A stretch of 64,000 bases of DNA from Rhodopirellula europaea 6C (GTDB lineage: Bacteria; Planctomycetota; Planctomycetia; Pirellulales; Pirellulaceae), in assembly GCF_000338295.1 (NCBI RefSeq), contig NZ_ANMO01000211.1, forward strand, positions 124,001-188,000, written 5' to 3'. The position numbers and the translations under genes were made by a program. The notes below the pieces were generated by a model. It saw only the letters and a program-made list of their open reading frames with translations. It did not search any database and was not told the DNA's origin. Positions 36,336 through 47,094 of the stretch are shown in pieces. The first letter of the stretch is position 1; each line of letters opens with the position of its first letter.

Positions 36336-37423
36336 TTGCTCGCTGGTTGATCGGTCTGTCGTTGGGCACCCTGATCATCGCAGCGACATCGCCATGGTTT
36401 GTGCGCAGCTACGTGGCACGCACGTTCGATGACGTTCGGCAACGTGTCGTGCTCTCACCGGGCGAAGCCTATCGATGGCGAGCGGAAGGTTATGCCACCA
36501 CGTCAGTTGGCCCGCACGGGATGATGGGCAGGACCGACATGCCCGAATCCGATGGCACGCGAGTTCTGACCCTCGCACTTTGGGGCGATTCGCAAGCGGA
36601 AGGTGTCAGTGTCGCCGACGCGGACAAGTTGTGGTATCAGCTCGAAAGTTCGCTTGGTGAACGTGGGGTAAGCGGTGAGCAGAACGGTTTGGACGTGCGC
36701 GTTCTACCGCTGGCCAGCAGCGGCGATGACGCTGGCTCGTGGAGGCGGCAGATGCCGTTGGTTGAGCGAGAGCTAAACGTGGACGGGCACGTTCTATTGC
36801 TGTGCGAAATGGTTGATCTGATGGGGACGGTTGAGTCCTCCGATGCTCCAGCCTCGGTCGACTCAGTGGACCTTTCCGCGACAAGTAGGCTGGCGAATTG
36901 GGCGCCGGACTTGGCCATTCATGCCGGACGAAACTTGTTGACTGATCCGCAGACAACCGAGCGTCGTCGACTGAGGTTCCGCGTTGGCCCCATTCCGAAG
37001 ACCGCGCAGCCGACTCGCGTGACCTTTCAAAAAGAAACGGATCGAGTCGCTGCGGAAGGCTGGATTATCGACAACCTCAACGCGATTCGCGCTGCAGCAA
37101 CAACGCCCATTTGGATTGTCTACGCACCTCGGTGCCCCTTGGTCATGGACGGCAAGCTTCGCGTGGATGATCCAGACGATCAGCTTTGGGGCATTGTCGA
37201 GCGGAACGCGGATTCGAATTCATTCGAAGTCATCGATTGTCGTGACACGTTTCGAGATTCGGTTGCGAGTGGGGTATTTCCACATGGCTTCCACAATGGC
37301 CGGTTTGGAAACGGGCACCTCAACGCGGTCGGATACCAACTGATTGCGTTGAAATTTGCGAAACATTGGCGAGATGCAGAATCGCGAAAACTCCCGGATG
37401 AATCACCCGGAGTGGCCGAGTGA
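36332..37423 (+). CDS. Membrane-anchored SGNH-hydrolase-like protein (AlgX/AlgJ-type partner of MBOAT)
   Basis: The ATG at 36332 overlaps the pssA stop. The 363-residue protein has an N-terminal signal anchor (ARWLIGLSLGTLIIAATSPW). The SGNH nucleophile motif is LALWGDSQAEGV with Ser87; the C-terminal motif is GNGHLNAVGYQ with His329. The residue two before this His, often Asp, is Asn327. A VIDCRDTF segment precedes it. Immediately downstream an MBOAT gene overlaps by four bases, the usual pairing for O-acetylation of exported polysaccharide or cell-wall polymers, where MBOAT carries acyl groups across the membrane and the SGNH protein attaches them. The acceptor is unknown. Confidence 0.78.
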   Translation: MIARWLIGLSLGTLIIAATSPWFVRSYVARTFDDVRQRVVLSPGEAYRWRAEGYATTSVGPHGMMGRTDMPESDGTRVLTLALWGDSQAEGVSVADADKLWYQLESSLGERGVSGEQNGLDVRVLPLASSGDDAGSWRRQMPLVERELNVDGHVLLLCEMVDLMGTVESSDAPASVDSVDLSATSRLANWAPDLAIHAGRNLLTDPQTTERRRLRFRVGPIPKTAQPTRVTFQKETDRVAAEGWIIDNLNAIRAAATTPIWIVYAPRCPLVMDGKLRVDDPDDQLWGIVERNADSNSFEVIDCRDTFRDSVASGVFPHGFHNGRFGNGHLNAVGYQLIALKFAKHWRDAESRKLPDESPGVAE

Positions 37424-38832
37424 ACTTCACGCAGTTGGAATTCCTATGTTTCTTGATACTGGTGGTGTCAATTGCGTGGACGCTTCGCGGTCGCGTGGCA
37501 CGCAACGCGTTTCTGTTGCTGGCCAGCTACTACTTCTACGCCTACTGGGACATTCGTTTCTGCGGGTTGTTGTTGCTTTCGACAGCGGTGGACTTTGTCG
37601 TCGCCAAGAAGATTGTGGCGAGTGAAGTCCACGCGATTCGCAAGCGTTGGCTGATGTGCAGCTTGACCGTCAACCTCGGCATGCTGGGCCTGTTCAAGTA
37701 CTTCAATTTTTTCTTGGAAACCGCCGAACCATTGGTGCGAGCGATTGGTTTGGATGCGTCAACGTTGCCCATCGTGTTGCCGGTGGGAATATCATTCTTC
37801 ACCTTTCAAACGCTCAGCTACACGATCGATGTCTACCGTCGAAAGATGAAGCCAACAAGCAGCGTGCTTGATTTCGCGTTGTACGTTTCGTTCTTTCCGC
37901 AGTTGGTGGCTGGACCAATCGTTCGTGCGGCGCACCTGTTGCCGCAATTGGCGGTGACTCCGAATTGGAATTCCAAGCGGATGTACAACGGAGCCCAGCA
38001 GTTGCTACGGGGGGCGGTGAAGAAGGTCTTGATCGCCGATCATCTGGCCGACTTGGTCGATGGCGTTTTCGCGGGGCCGGAACTCTATCACCCGGTGACG
38101 GTTTGGCTGGCCGTGTTGGCTTATGCGGGGCAGATCTACTATGACTTTTCCGGCTACAGCGACATGGCGATTGGAATCGCAAAGATGCTCGGGTATCGGT
38201 TCCCGGTCAACTTTCGTCATCCATACCTATCGACATCGGTCAGCGAATTCTGGCGACGCTGGCACATCACCTTGTCAACTTGGTTGCGTGACTATCTCTT
38301 CATTCCGTTGGGCGGATCACGCGGCACGACTTGGAACACCAATCGCAATTTGTTAATCACCATGACTCTCGGTGGGCTTTGGCACGGAGCCGCATTGACC
38401 TTTGTGAGTTGGGGCGTTTGGCACGGAATCGCACTCATCGTGGCTCGATGCAGTCGACTGCGGCTACCGAGATTTGCAGGATGGCTTGCGACAATGAGCG
38501 TTGTCTTGTTCGGCTGGGTTCTGTTCCGCGCGACATCGTTTGAAAACGCGATGGTGATCTATCGCGGCATGATTGGTCGCACGACGCCGCTAGCTGTTCC
38601 CGGAACCGAATCATGGTCGGTGGCTGGAACAATCCTGTGGCTGCCGCCATTGCCGCTATTGGCACTGGCGTGCATGGTTGTCGATCACCTGGTTTGGCGT
38701 ACTCACGGGCGTCGGTGGATGCGTTTGCCGGCGGATCGGTGGTTCAGTCCCGTGGCGACCGCCATGATGATTTGGGCGTTGGTGCTGTATGCCCCTCGGG
38801 GATTTCGGCCGTTTGTCTACTTTCAGTTCTGA
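37420..38832 (+). CDS. MBOAT family membrane O-acyltransferase (AlgI-like)
   Basis: The GTG start at 37420 overlaps the stop of the SGNH gene (GTGA). The 470-residue protein has about ten to twelve membrane segments. Family landmarks are LLLASYYFYAYWD near the N-terminus, LPVGISFFTFQTLSYTIDVYR, FFPQLVAGPIVRA, FWRRWHITLSTWLRDYLFIPLGGSRG and the catalytic region GGLWHGAALTFVSWGVWHG. AlgI-like enzymes move acyl groups to the outer face for polysaccharide acylation. It ends the operon psd-pssA-SGNH-MBOAT. The convergent gene at 38890 lies 57 bases further. Confidence 0.93.
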   Translation: MNFTQLEFLCFLILVVSIAWTLRGRVARNAFLLLASYYFYAYWDIRFCGLLLLSTAVDFVVAKKIVASEVHAIRKRWLMCSLTVNLGMLGLFKYFNFFLETAEPLVRAIGLDASTLPIVLPVGISFFTFQTLSYTIDVYRRKMKPTSSVLDFALYVSFFPQLVAGPIVRAAHLLPQLAVTPNWNSKRMYNGAQQLLRGAVKKVLIADHLADLVDGVFAGPELYHPVTVWLAVLAYAGQIYYDFSGYSDMAIGIAKMLGYRFPVNFRHPYLSTSVSEFWRRWHITLSTWLRDYLFIPLGGSRGTTWNTNRNLLITMTLGGLWHGAALTFVSWGVWHGIALIVARCSRLRLPRFAGWLATMSVVLFGWVLFRATSFENAMVIYRGMIGRTTPLAVPGTESWSVAGTILWLPPLPLLALACMVVDHLVWRTHGRRWMRLPADRWFSPVATAMMIWALVLYAPRGFRPFVYFQF

Positions 38833-38889
38833 ACCAGACATCCCAATCGGCTAGCGTTCAACCCGATGCCGTTTGGGTCACTGTAATGT

Positions 38890-39801
38890 TCACCGTTTGA
38901 GCCAATCGATTCCCGAAAGATTCGCGATAGCGAGTGCCAAAGCATGCGTTCCGTCACGTCCATGCCCTTGTGCCGCAACGGCCTGGTAGAGCTGTTCTGC
39001 CAGAGCCAATCCCGGCGTCGAAAGATTCATTGCTCGGCACTCGGCGAGTGCAATTCCCATGTCTTTGATGAAATGTTCGACGTAGAAGCCGGGATCGAAT
39101 TGATTGTCGATGATTCGCGGTCCCAAGTTGTTCAGTGACCAGCTTCCCGCGGCACCGGATCCGACCGATTGCAGAACCGTCGGTAAGTCCAAGCCGGCTT
39201 TGTGTCCGTAGACCAACGCCTCGCAAACACCGATCATGTTGGTTGCGATCAAGATCTGATTGACCATTTTGGTGTGCTGGCCCGCACCGGGACCGCCCTG
39301 ATGGACGATGGTCTTGCCCATCAATTCCAGGCAAGGCTGCACCTTCATGAGTGCTCGGCCACTGCCACCGACCATGATGGATAGCGTTCCATTTTTTGCA
39401 CCCGTGTCACCGCCGGATACGGGAGCGTCGAGCGAGTCGACTTCTCGGCGAGCCGCGGCTTCGGCGATTTCAACGGCCAGCGATGGTTGGCTGGTCGTCA
39501 TGTCAACGATCGCATTGCCTGGATTGCAGCCCGCCAGGACTCCGGTTTCAGGATCCAAAATGACATCGCGAACGTCGTGGGGGTAACCGACGATCGTGAA
39601 GATCAAATCGCTGCTTTCCGCGACCGCCCTGGGTGTCTTCACCCAAGTTGCCCCGCGAGTCAGAAGCGGTTCTGCTTTCGCGAGTGTTCGAGTTGTCAGG
39701 GTGACTTCATAGCCGGCGTCGAGCAGATGGCCGCACATGCTGGCCCCCATCACTCCCGTTCCAACCCATCCAATTTTCGGGAGCGATTTGTCGTCGGCCA
39801 T
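38890..39801 (-). CDS. NAD(P)-dependent beta-hydroxyacid dehydrogenase (3-hydroxyisobutyrate/tartronate-semialdehyde reductase type)
   Basis: This 303-residue protein has the N-terminal nucleotide motif [20 protein letters not shown] (Gly-rich loop 14-19), the substrate signature [22 protein letters not shown] at 125-146 and the catalytic Lys178 in [11 protein letters not shown]. It reduces or oxidises a short beta-hydroxyacid such as tartronate semialdehyde or 3-hydroxyisobutyrate; sequence alone does not decide. The frame begins 7 bases downstream-facing from the NHL gene stop region, but the ATG 39801 lies only 6 bases after the NHL stop on the same strand, so they may be one transcript. 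Confidence 0.9.
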   Translation of the reverse strand: MADDKSLPKIGWVGTGVMGASMCGHLLDAGYEVTLTTRTLAKAEPLLTRGATWVKTPRAVAESSDLIFTIVGYPHDVRDVILDPETGVLAGCNPGNAIVDMTTSQPSLAVEIAEAAARREVDSLDAPVSGGDTGAKNGTLSIMVGGSGRALMKVQPCLELMGKTIVHQGGPGAGQHTKMVNQILIATNMIGVCEALVYGHKAGLDLPTVLQSVGSGAAGSWSLNNLGPRIIDNQFDPGFYVEHFIKDMGIALAECRAMNLSTPGLALAEQLYQAVAAQGHGRDGTHALALAIANLSGIDWLKR

Positions 39802-39807
39802 TTGCTT

Positions 39808-40863
39808 TCACTTTGCTGGAAGAGGAATTCGCAAGATGCGGTGATTGAAGCTGTCAGCAATGTAAAGTTGATCGCCGCGAACGCAAACACCGTGCGGTCG
39901 ACGAAGTGTGTAATCGCCTAGATTCAGCGTCTGCACGACGTCGGTTTCTGGATCGTAAACCCGTACCAAATGGTTGACATCGTCGGCGATGTAAACGCGT
40001 CCATCCGGGGCCACGTCCATGTGTTTGGGCCCGTTGAAGCTGGCCTGTTTCGCATCCCCGTCGGCGGTTCCTTTTTTGCCACTGCCAGCGAGCGTCGTGA
40101 TGTCGCCGTTTGATTCGACGCGTCGCAAACGGTTGCCATTGCGTTCCAACACTAGCAGTCTACGCTCGCCGTCCAAATCCACCGCTCGCGGATCTTTGAG
40201 CTTAGATTTTTGGCCAGCGATGATGGATACCATTCCCGACGATAGGTCGAGCGACCGAATGACTTGGTTTCCGATGTCAGCAATCAGCAACCGATTGTCT
40301 TTCACATCGAGTGTGACCGAGATTGGTTCGTGAAACGTTGCGTCGCGGCGATCAACATTGTCTACGGCTGGACCGCGTTTGCCATTTCCAGCGTAAGTGT
40401 CGACGACCCACTTACCGTCCTCGCTTTCCATCAATCGTCGAACCGAGTGATTGGCGTGATCGGACAGATAGAGCACGTCGTTTGAGTCAATCATTAAATT
40501 GTGCAGCTTGTTGAATCGCGCCGATCGGGCGGGGCCATCAACGTATCCAAGTGCGTTGGGTTCAGTTGCCGATTCGGGACCAGCGATCACGTGAGGGTTG
40601 CTAAAATCATTGGGTTCGCAACGCATTACGCGTCCGCCATCGAACTCGACGATCCACATGCGATTTTGCGAGTCGAATTCGACAGCAAAAGGCGTCCGCA
40701 ACGGTCCAGGATCGGGCGTTTCCTCGGGAGCGGGGTCGGTTGGACCGATTAGGACCTCAACCGGTAGAGAAGGCATCTCGCCAGCTGTCGCGTTGTTGGC
40801 AAACAATACCAGCGTGTAGACGGTCACCACCAACGAACAGCTACGAAACGGAAACGACGTCAT
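39808..40863 (-). CDS. Exported NHL-repeat beta-propeller protein
   Basis: I chose ATG 40863 because a signal peptide follows (MTSFPFRSCSLVVTVYTLVL..., cleavage after NATA); the frame extends upstream to 41118 without sense. The 351-residue protein has repeated NHL-type units such as HNLMIDSNDVLYLSDHANHSVRRL, PISVTLDVKDNRLLIADIGNQVIRSLD and HGVCVRGDQLYIADSFNHRILRI, about six in all, forming a propeller. Such proteins bind ligands or partner proteins in the periplasm, and planctomycetes have many. It precedes the beta-hydroxyacid dehydrogenase gene by 6 bases, though a shared function is not obvious. Confidence 0.82.
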   Translation of the reverse strand: MTSFPFRSCSLVVTVYTLVLFANNATAGEMPSLPVEVLIGPTDPAPEETPDPGPLRTPFAVEFDSQNRMWIVEFDGGRVMRCEPNDFSNPHVIAGPESATEPNALGYVDGPARSARFNKLHNLMIDSNDVLYLSDHANHSVRRLMESEDGKWVVDTYAGNGKRGPAVDNVDRRDATFHEPISVTLDVKDNRLLIADIGNQVIRSLDLSSGMVSIIAGQKSKLKDPRAVDLDGERRLLVLERNGNRLRRVESNGDITTLAGSGKKGTADGDAKQASFNGPKHMDVAPDGRVYIADDVNHLVRVYDPETDVVQTLNLGDYTLRRPHGVCVRGDQLYIADSFNHRILRIPLPAK

Positions 40864-41139
40864 GAGAATCTCGGTGCAAGAAAGGAGGCTTTTGAGGAAC
40901 GGCAATGAAACAGGTGTGACGGATGAATGGCACGGTCGGTAGTTTAGCGACTGGGTGTTGAATAGTTGACTCCAGCACCGAAGGAGGCAGGCCGCTATTG
41001 AGATGGAGGACAGTTCAGTGGTTTGTTGATCGTAAATCGCGAGGATGGCTGCAATGAGTTCCACAACCACCGAAAGCTGTAGTAAAACGTAGGCTAATCG
41101 GTAGTTACTCGCTCTCATTCATCAAAACAGGCGGCCCCA

Positions 41140-41757
41140 GTGTCAGATACACCTCAAGATTCAGCGAACCAACCTTCTTCACCTCAGCCCAAGAGCAGTG
41201 GAGGTGGCCACAAGGGGCTGTTCATCACACTTATCGTGATTGCCGTCGTACTTGCGGCATTCTGCTATGAAACCTTCGTCGCCCCAGCGAACCTTCAAGC
41301 TGGCTTTGACAAGGTCGCCGAGGCGCAGTTTCAAAGTCTGGCGGACAACAAGACTCTGTCAAATCTCGACGTGCGAGAGGTGTTGGGAAAAGAACCTTCT
41401 AATACCTATGAAGAGGGCGATGAGTACGTCGAGGTGTTTCATTGGATGGGTGGCATGATTGTGAATTCGCATAAACTGTATGCGGTCTATCGAAAGCAGG
41501 GTGAGGATTGGTTGTTTGTTCGCCACTCGTTGAAGCCCAAGAAGGTGACTGATGAGCAGACCATTGTCATTGATCCGGACGCAATCGAGGGAGATTCGGA
41601 AGCTCCTATGGATACCGCGGACGGCAGCGGACCGCCTAACGAACCGAGCGGAGAAGATGATTCCTCCGCGGCCGACCAACCCGACGATGACGACAACAAC
41701 GATTCTGGAAACGATTCGGAGCCCGTAACTTCAGAAGAAGTTGAAAACCAAAGATAG
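41140..41757 (+). CDS. Single-pass membrane protein with acidic C-terminal tail
   Basis: The start is GTG at 41140. The 205-residue protein has a cytosolic Ser/Pro/Gln-rich head, one membrane segment (GLFITLIVIAVVLAAFCYETFV at about 26-47), a folded region (VREVLGKEPSNTYEEGDEYVEVFHW, KLYAVYRKQGEDWLFVRHSL) and an acidic tail rich in Asp, Ser, Asn and Glu. The middle domain resembles short lipoprotein-type folds that follow a membrane anchor, but I cannot name it. It is divergent from the NHL gene and convergent with the DUF1501 gene. Confidence 0.65.
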   Translation: MSDTPQDSANQPSSPQPKSSGGGHKGLFITLIVIAVVLAAFCYETFVAPANLQAGFDKVAEAQFQSLADNKTLSNLDVREVLGKEPSNTYEEGDEYVEVFHWMGGMIVNSHKLYAVYRKQGEDWLFVRHSLKPKKVTDEQTIVIDPDAIEGDSEAPMDTADGSGPPNEPSGEDDSSAADQPDDDDNNDSGNDSEPVTSEEVENQR

Positions 41758-41818
41758 TGGTTTTGCCAACGGATCGAAGTCCGGGCCTGTTACGCTGTCA
41801 TGGTCATCGGCAAATCGG

Positions 41819-43126
41819 TCAGACAAGCAATGATTCGATGGGTTTGCCGTTGTCAGTGATTGGAATGGGACGGTCGCCGTCATAAAGCAGTTTTTGGGGA
41901 TCGATCCCCAATGATGCGTGAACGGTGGCGAATAGATCCGGAACGCTGACGGGCGATTCGACGATGTTTTGCGAGAGTTCGTCCGTCAGTCCGTAGGCTC
42001 CGCTGTGGTTCAGGCCGCCACCGGCCAGAACACAGGTGAAAGCCTTGCCTTGGTGGCCGCGACCGCCGCCGGCGTCGAAGCCTGGTGGGCGTCCAAATTC
42101 AGACGAAACCATGATCAGGGTTTTGTCCAGCATCGAGTGCTTTTCCAAATCATCGATCAACGTGGACATAGCGGTATCGAGGTCGCGAATCAGCTCGTGT
42201 TGTTTGTTGATACCATCGTTGTGGACATCCCACCCCGTGCCGTTGATGAAGTTCAGGTTGTGAGACACTTCCACAAACCGAACGCCTCGCTGGACCAAGC
42301 GTCGAGCCAGCAAACATCGTTGACCAAATTCGCTTCCGTATTGATTGCGAAGTTGGCCGCTCTCATTTTCCAGTTCGAACACTTCTCCGAACTCCGGACC
42401 TGACAATCGCAGCGACTGTTCGATGACCGAATCGTAGTTTGCGACAGCCGAATCATTTTCGTAGCGTCGTCGTGCCGATGCTCTTGTTGCACTGAGCAGT
42501 TGCTCGCGTCGAGATTGACGTTCGGCATCGATCCCGTGCGGCAGTGACAATCCGGACGGTCCTTTGCTGGTATCCGTCAGATATAGGTAACCACTGGATG
42601 CACCCAGGAATCCCGGGCCGCGAGTCACATTGGGATAGCCGATCAAGACGTACGGCGGAACGCTGGAATCTGCTGCACCAAGTTCGTGTGCAACGACGCT
42701 GCCTAGTGACGGGTAGGTGACTGTTCCTGTCACAACACGACCGGTGTGCATTCGGTTGGTCGCGGCCGCGTGTTCATCAATCACGTCATGGTGCACCGTA
42801 CGCACGGCCGTGACACGATCCATCCGTTCGGCAAGTCGTGGCAGGTGTTCACAAACGGAAACTCCGGAAACCGCCGTGTCGATCGATTTGTACAGCGAAC
42901 CCGGTTTTCGAGCCTTTTGGTCGCCCAATCGTTTGGGATCAAACGTGTCGATCTGCCCCATGCCGCCACCAAGCCAAATCGAGATGACGTGTTCGGCTTT
43001 TCCGAATGGCGTGGCGGCCTTTGATTCATTGGCTCGCAACAATCCATTCACGCCAGCGGATGACGCGGCAATGGCGGTGCCGCCTGCTGCAACGTTTTGC
43101 AGCCAACTTCGTCGAGATTGCAACAT
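41819..43126 (-). CDS. DUF1501 protein (secreted, sulfatase-like alkaline-phosphatase fold)
   Basis: The start at ATG 43126 is set by the overlap with the stop of the upstream gene and by a Tat-type head ([25 protein letters not shown]). The 435-residue protein has [56 protein letters not shown] and [20 protein letters not shown], the DUF1501 pattern. It is the standard partner of the DUF1549/DUF1553 proteins in planctomycetes. The pair is thought to act on external substrates, perhaps polysaccharides, but the reaction is unknown. Stop and start overlap, so translation is coupled. Confidence 0.92.
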   Translation of the reverse strand: MLQSRRSWLQNVAAGGTAIAASSAGVNGLLRANESKAATPFGKAEHVISIWLGGGMGQIDTFDPKRLGDQKARKPGSLYKSIDTAVSGVSVCEHLPRLAERMDRVTAVRTVHHDVIDEHAAATNRMHTGRVVTGTVTYPSLGSVVAHELGAADSSVPPYVLIGYPNVTRGPGFLGASSGYLYLTDTSKGPSGLSLPHGIDAERQSRREQLLSATRASARRRYENDSAVANYDSVIEQSLRLSGPEFGEVFELENESGQLRNQYGSEFGQRCLLARRLVQRGVRFVEVSHNLNFINGTGWDVHNDGINKQHELIRDLDTAMSTLIDDLEKHSMLDKTLIMVSSEFGRPPGFDAGGGRGHQGKAFTCVLAGGGLNHSGAYGLTDELSQNIVESPVSVPDLFATVHASLGIDPQKLLYDGDRPIPITDNGKPIESLLV

Positions 43127-46100
43127 CAGGGGATCCAGATGAATTCGGGGGAATTGAGCAAAGACCAAATGACGTCTTCGTAGTTCTGACGCCACGTCGA
43201 ACGCAATCGTGAATCGGGGGCATCGCCGTGAACGGCTCGCTGTTCTAGTTCGAGTTTGATGCTGTTGGCACGGTCGGCCAAATGGTTGGACCAAGAGACA
43301 TGCTCGAGTTCCGGGAGTGGTTCTGCACGCTGGCGGTGAGACATCGGAACGATCCGGTCATCAAAGCCATCACTCAGCACATTCGCGAAGAGTTCGCGTT
43401 CGTCTTTGGTAGGTTGGCGTGACAAAAACCGAACGAACAGTGATTCGGTCAGCGAATCTGCCGAATTCGATTGCACGGCCAAGTCAGCTAGTTCGCTGTC
43501 TTCTGAGGCCGCGACCGTCCAGGATGCAAAGACGGAATTCCCAACCGCGCCGGGTTGCAACACGTTCGGGTCTTCGTCTCGGCGATCGATAGCCGATTGC
43601 CGCGAACCGGTCCAGCCGAATGTTTTCATCACATCAACGATCACGCCCGCACGCGGGAACGCGAGGCTGGGACGGTCGCGTTCATTGGACAACGTCGTGA
43701 ACTCCCACGCTCGTTCGGGAGCGTCCAAATGAATCATGGTTTGTGGCGGTCGGCGGGCTTCGGGATCGAACGTCAGTGGTTCGACGTCCAAGGGGCGCCC
43801 TGACGAAACCACCATTGAATCGATGATTTGTTCGGACGACATGCGGCGACGATCGGGGGCCGCGAAGAAACGATTGGCCGAATTGACTGGATCGTTTTGG
43901 CCGACGGCTTCGCGTTGATAGACCTTGGTTTGCATGATTGTGCGAACCAACTCTCGAAAGTCATAGTCGCTGGCAACAAAATCTCGTGACAACCATTCCA
44001 GCAGTTCCGGATGGCTGGGTGTCGCTTTTTCCCAATCACCGAGCGGCTCGACAAAACCGGTACCGATCAGTCGTTGCCAAACGCGGTTAACGATGACCTT
44101 GGCAAAGCGAGGGTTCTCCGGAGTCGTCACAGCGACCGCCAGCTTTTCACGGGCATCGGAAGGTTCCCGCATCCATCGATCCAGTCGCGAGGTATCGACG
44201 AGATCGCTGAAGGGCCAATTCGGTTCAATCGCTTCGCCGGGTGGCAAAGTGACCTGGATCAAGGAGGCTCGGCCAGGATGGTCCTCAAAGAATGCGGCTG
44301 GAACGCTGCTGCTCGCGGGGACCTTCAGTTCCTTTCGAGCCAACATTGCTGCCAGTGAGTACAAGTCTTCTTGGGTCGTGGAGTGATAAGGTGAATCGTG
44401 GCATCGAGCACACTGCAAATTCATCCCCATGAAGGCTGAAGCGGCGACGATGCAACGTGTTGCTTCGGGAGCATCATTGTCGGCCGCCATCCCGAATCCG
44501 GCGCTGCCGCCTTCGTAGCGACTGCCATGCAGCATCAACAGTTCTGTCGCCATTCGGTCGATTGGTTTGTTGTCGATCAATGAATCGTGCAAGAAGAACC
44601 GGAACGGCCCGGTGTTGTTGAGCGAAGGTTTCAACAAGTTGGGGTTCTCGGCGAGCAAGTCTTGCCAGAAGCTGACCCAGTGATCGGCGACCTCATCTCG
44701 CTGCATCAAAACTTTGATCAGACGCTGACGTTTGTTTTCGGCGGTGTCAGTGACGAATGCGAGATACTGCGATTCCGTTGGCGGCACTCCGATCGAGTCC
44801 AAGTAGACGCGGCGGACGAATGATTCGTCATCGACCAATTCCGCATCCGCTATTTCGACGGTGTTTGTTTCGTCGGACCAAGTCGCACCTGCGGAGATCC
44901 AACGGCTGAGGATCGCGATTTCTTCGTCGGGAATTGCCTCCGATGGAGGCATCCGTTCTGATTCGTCGGGCGAGCGAATCCTTCGCATCAATTCGCCAGC
45001 GTGTGGGTCGCCGGAAACCAGAAGCGTTTCACCAGAATCGCCGCCCGCATGGATCGCTTCGGCGGAACTCAATTGCAAACCGCCTTCGCTGTCCTCGTCA
45101 TGACATCGGAAGCAACGTTCCCGCAAAATCGATTGTGCTTGCAGCGACAAAGTTTGGGTTTCAGTGTTCGCGTCGATCGATTTCGCGTTGTTTCGATACG
45201 CTTCGATCTTTGCGGTCAGGAATCGGTCAATGGAGTGAGCAGCCTGGTTGGAGTTCTTTGGCACGGTCGGAACTTCGACTGCGGCAAGTGACTCGATCCA
45301 CTCATTCGCTCTCGCGTGACGTTCGTCCCAATAGTCATTGTGTGCAGCGGCACGACGCCGCCGAGTGCTAATGTCGTGTGCATCGAGAATCGATTCGACT
45401 TTTGCCAATTGCTTGTCGATGACTGCGTCGGTGATCGGTTGACGCGTTTCTTCGTTTCCGAAGTCAGATGCAAGCAACCAGAACGGCCCCGTTCCGTTCA
45501 ACTGCACGGCGACCATGGTTTCATCGGGTTCCGCTCGATATCGAGTGCCGCCAACGATCGTTTCGAGAATGAGTCTTTTGTTGCCATTCTTTTTGACAGA
45601 GTGCTCGGCAATTGTTTCTTGCACCCCATATGCCAGACGCCTCAACCCGGGCCCCGGTCGTTCCGGCAACGGTTCGACTGGGTTGTGCCCATCGGTACGT
45701 CCGTTCTGCGGGCCGATCGCTGCGATTTCCTCGTCGTTCATCCAAAGCCGAGACAAACCTCGCGTGCGAACTAGAAATCGATGGTCGCCCGCGGGAATCG
45801 ACAGTTCAGTTCCCACACGCAGGTAGACGGCTTTCGAATAAGAATCGCGAATGCCGTGCGAGTCGTACTTCTGCGGCAACCGCGAAAGCAGCATGGGAGC
45901 TTCGATGGAAAGCGATTCACCTTCGTCGGCTTTGACGACGGGCCATTTCGTGTGCGTCGGGATGTCGTCCTTCCACCACCAAGTGACTTTGCCAGGGGAC
46001 AGCAACATTTCCGGTGGTTTGGGACGCGGTGGAGGCGGAGGATTCCAGCAATCTTTCAGATCCTCGTCTCGAAGCAATTTGCGAGAGACGGTCAGTTGAT

Positions 46101-46914
46101 CGATCCAGCCTCGGAAGCTGGATGAATGCTGACCTCCCATGGACGAACCGATCCAAACCGGAGCGTCATCAACGATAGGGTTCTTCTTTGTTGGTCCGCC
46201 CATGTCCCACTTCCCGGCGACCGGCTTTCCGTTCAACCAAGCTCGGACACTTTTGGGTTCGCCGAATCGGTAGGTGACTGCAATGTGATTCCAGGTCGCG
46301 GTCGATTCGATGCCTTCGCTAGACGTCCAGCGGTGCCAAGGTGTATTGCCAGAGACTTCCGGTGTTGCGAAAAGTAGGCTGATCCGGCTGCTGCCGTTGA
46401 GTTGCCGCAAACGCATTGCCCAGTTCTGATTGTTGGATGCGTACTTCTTCTCGTGAGTCCGTCCCTTGCCGATGATGTAGACGTTTTGGCCTTCGCCAAT
46501 TTCGTCAATCTTGACGATGGCTTGAATTGACAACGCGTCTCCGTTTTCAAAATCCCACTGCGAACCGCTGCCTGGATCATCGATGACCAAGCGTTCGCCT
46601 TTGCCATGAAATTGAGCCGACAGGTTGCCGGGTTGAGCTTCCGCGTATTCGGGAGGCAACGGTCCAGGGACGTTCCACTTGATGGAACCGTGAGCGCGGA
46701 TGTCCGGCTGGGAGGTTGGAGTTGATTCCAGCTTGGTGAAGTCCAATGCCGCCACCGTTTCGCTAAGGCTCGTTTGTTGAGCAAACGCTGACACGGAAAG
46801 AAGCTGTGCCGCGATCAGGGCAGCGAAACTGGCAACGTTGATACAACACCGGCGCGCGTTATTGCGCGACCAAGCGTGATCACACGCTCTCGTTGTGATT
46901 CCAAACGAAAACAT
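43126..46914 (-). CDS. PSCyt1/DUF1549/DUF1553 protein with LamG-like domain
   Basis: The 1,262-residue protein has a signal peptide (hydrophobic [20 protein letters not shown], cleavage after AFA near 45). Residues about 90-285 form a LamG/concanavalin-like domain with [13 protein letters not shown] at its end. After a middle region, [27 protein letters not shown] holds a c-type heme site CFRCH at 601-605 (PSCyt1). DUF1549 follows ([22 protein letters not shown]), with a second CARCH motif near the middle, then DUF1553 to the end ([22 protein letters not shown]). It is coupled to the DUF1501 gene. The heme suggests redox chemistry in the periplasm. The 46923-46948 G-rich run lies just upstream. 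Confidence 0.92.
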   Translation of the reverse strand: MFSFGITTRACDHAWSRNNARRCCINVASFAALIAAQLLSVSAFAQQTSLSETVAALDFTKLESTPTSQPDIRAHGSIKWNVPGPLPPEYAEAQPGNLSAQFHGKGERLVIDDPGSGSQWDFENGDALSIQAIVKIDEIGEGQNVYIIGKGRTHEKKYASNNQNWAMRLRQLNGSSRISLLFATPEVSGNTPWHRWTSSEGIESTATWNHIAVTYRFGEPKSVRAWLNGKPVAGKWDMGGPTKKNPIVDDAPVWIGSSMGGQHSSSFRGWIDQLTVSRKLLRDEDLKDCWNPPPPPRPKPPEMLLSPGKVTWWWKDDIPTHTKWPVVKADEGESLSIEAPMLLSRLPQKYDSHGIRDSYSKAVYLRVGTELSIPAGDHRFLVRTRGLSRLWMNDEEIAAIGPQNGRTDGHNPVEPLPERPGPGLRRLAYGVQETIAEHSVKKNGNKRLILETIVGGTRYRAEPDETMVAVQLNGTGPFWLLASDFGNEETRQPITDAVIDKQLAKVESILDAHDISTRRRRAAAHNDYWDERHARANEWIESLAAVEVPTVPKNSNQAAHSIDRFLTAKIEAYRNNAKSIDANTETQTLSLQAQSILRERCFRCHDEDSEGGLQLSSAEAIHAGGDSGETLLVSGDPHAGELMRRIRSPDESERMPPSEAIPDEEIAILSRWISAGATWSDETNTVEIADAELVDDESFVRRVYLDSIGVPPTESQYLAFVTDTAENKRQRLIKVLMQRDEVADHWVSFWQDLLAENPNLLKPSLNNTGPFRFFLHDSLIDNKPIDRMATELLMLHGSRYEGGSAGFGMAADNDAPEATRCIVAASAFMGMNLQCARCHDSPYHSTTQEDLYSLAAMLARKELKVPASSSVPAAFFEDHPGRASLIQVTLPPGEAIEPNWPFSDLVDTSRLDRWMREPSDAREKLAVAVTTPENPRFAKVIVNRVWQRLIGTGFVEPLGDWEKATPSHPELLEWLSRDFVASDYDFRELVRTIMQTKVYQREAVGQNDPVNSANRFFAAPDRRRMSSEQIIDSMVVSSGRPLDVEPLTFDPEARRPPQTMIHLDAPERAWEFTTLSNERDRPSLAFPRAGVIVDVMKTFGWTGSRQSAIDRRDEDPNVLQPGAVGNSVFASWTVAASEDSELADLAVQSNSADSLTESLFVRFLSRQPTKDERELFANVLSDGFDDRIVPMSHRQRAEPLPELEHVSWSNHLADRANSIKLELEQRAVHGDAPDSRLRSTWRQNYEDVIWSLLNSPEFIWIP

Positions 46915-46922
46915 GGCAATTC

Positions 46923-46948
46923 GGGGTGGGATGGGGAGGCGGGAGGGG
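46923..46948 (+). promoter_or_regulatory. G-rich run able to form a G-quadruplex, just upstream of the DUF1553 gene
   Basis: The plus strand holds five runs of three or four G separated by one to four bases, ending nine bases before the minus-strand ATG at 46914. On the transcript this is a C-rich leader without a Shine-Dalgarno site. It could fold on the template strand and slow transcription. The effect is inference. Confidence 0.5.
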
Positions 46949-47094
46949 CCGATCTGTCAGATCGACGCACCCACTATAGACTATCCGGTCCCCCCGTGCG
47001 CACTTCAGCGTGATGATCACCGCCGCTACCTCTCGATGACGCGATCGCATCGGGCGCATCACGGATGCGGCTTAATCCGTCAGCAATTAACTCG

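Noticed and set aside
40881-40888. Perfect AAAGGAGG ribosome-binding word on the plus strand
   Set aside because: It is followed only by a 16-codon frame starting with TTG, antisense to the NHL gene leader; no gene can be supported.
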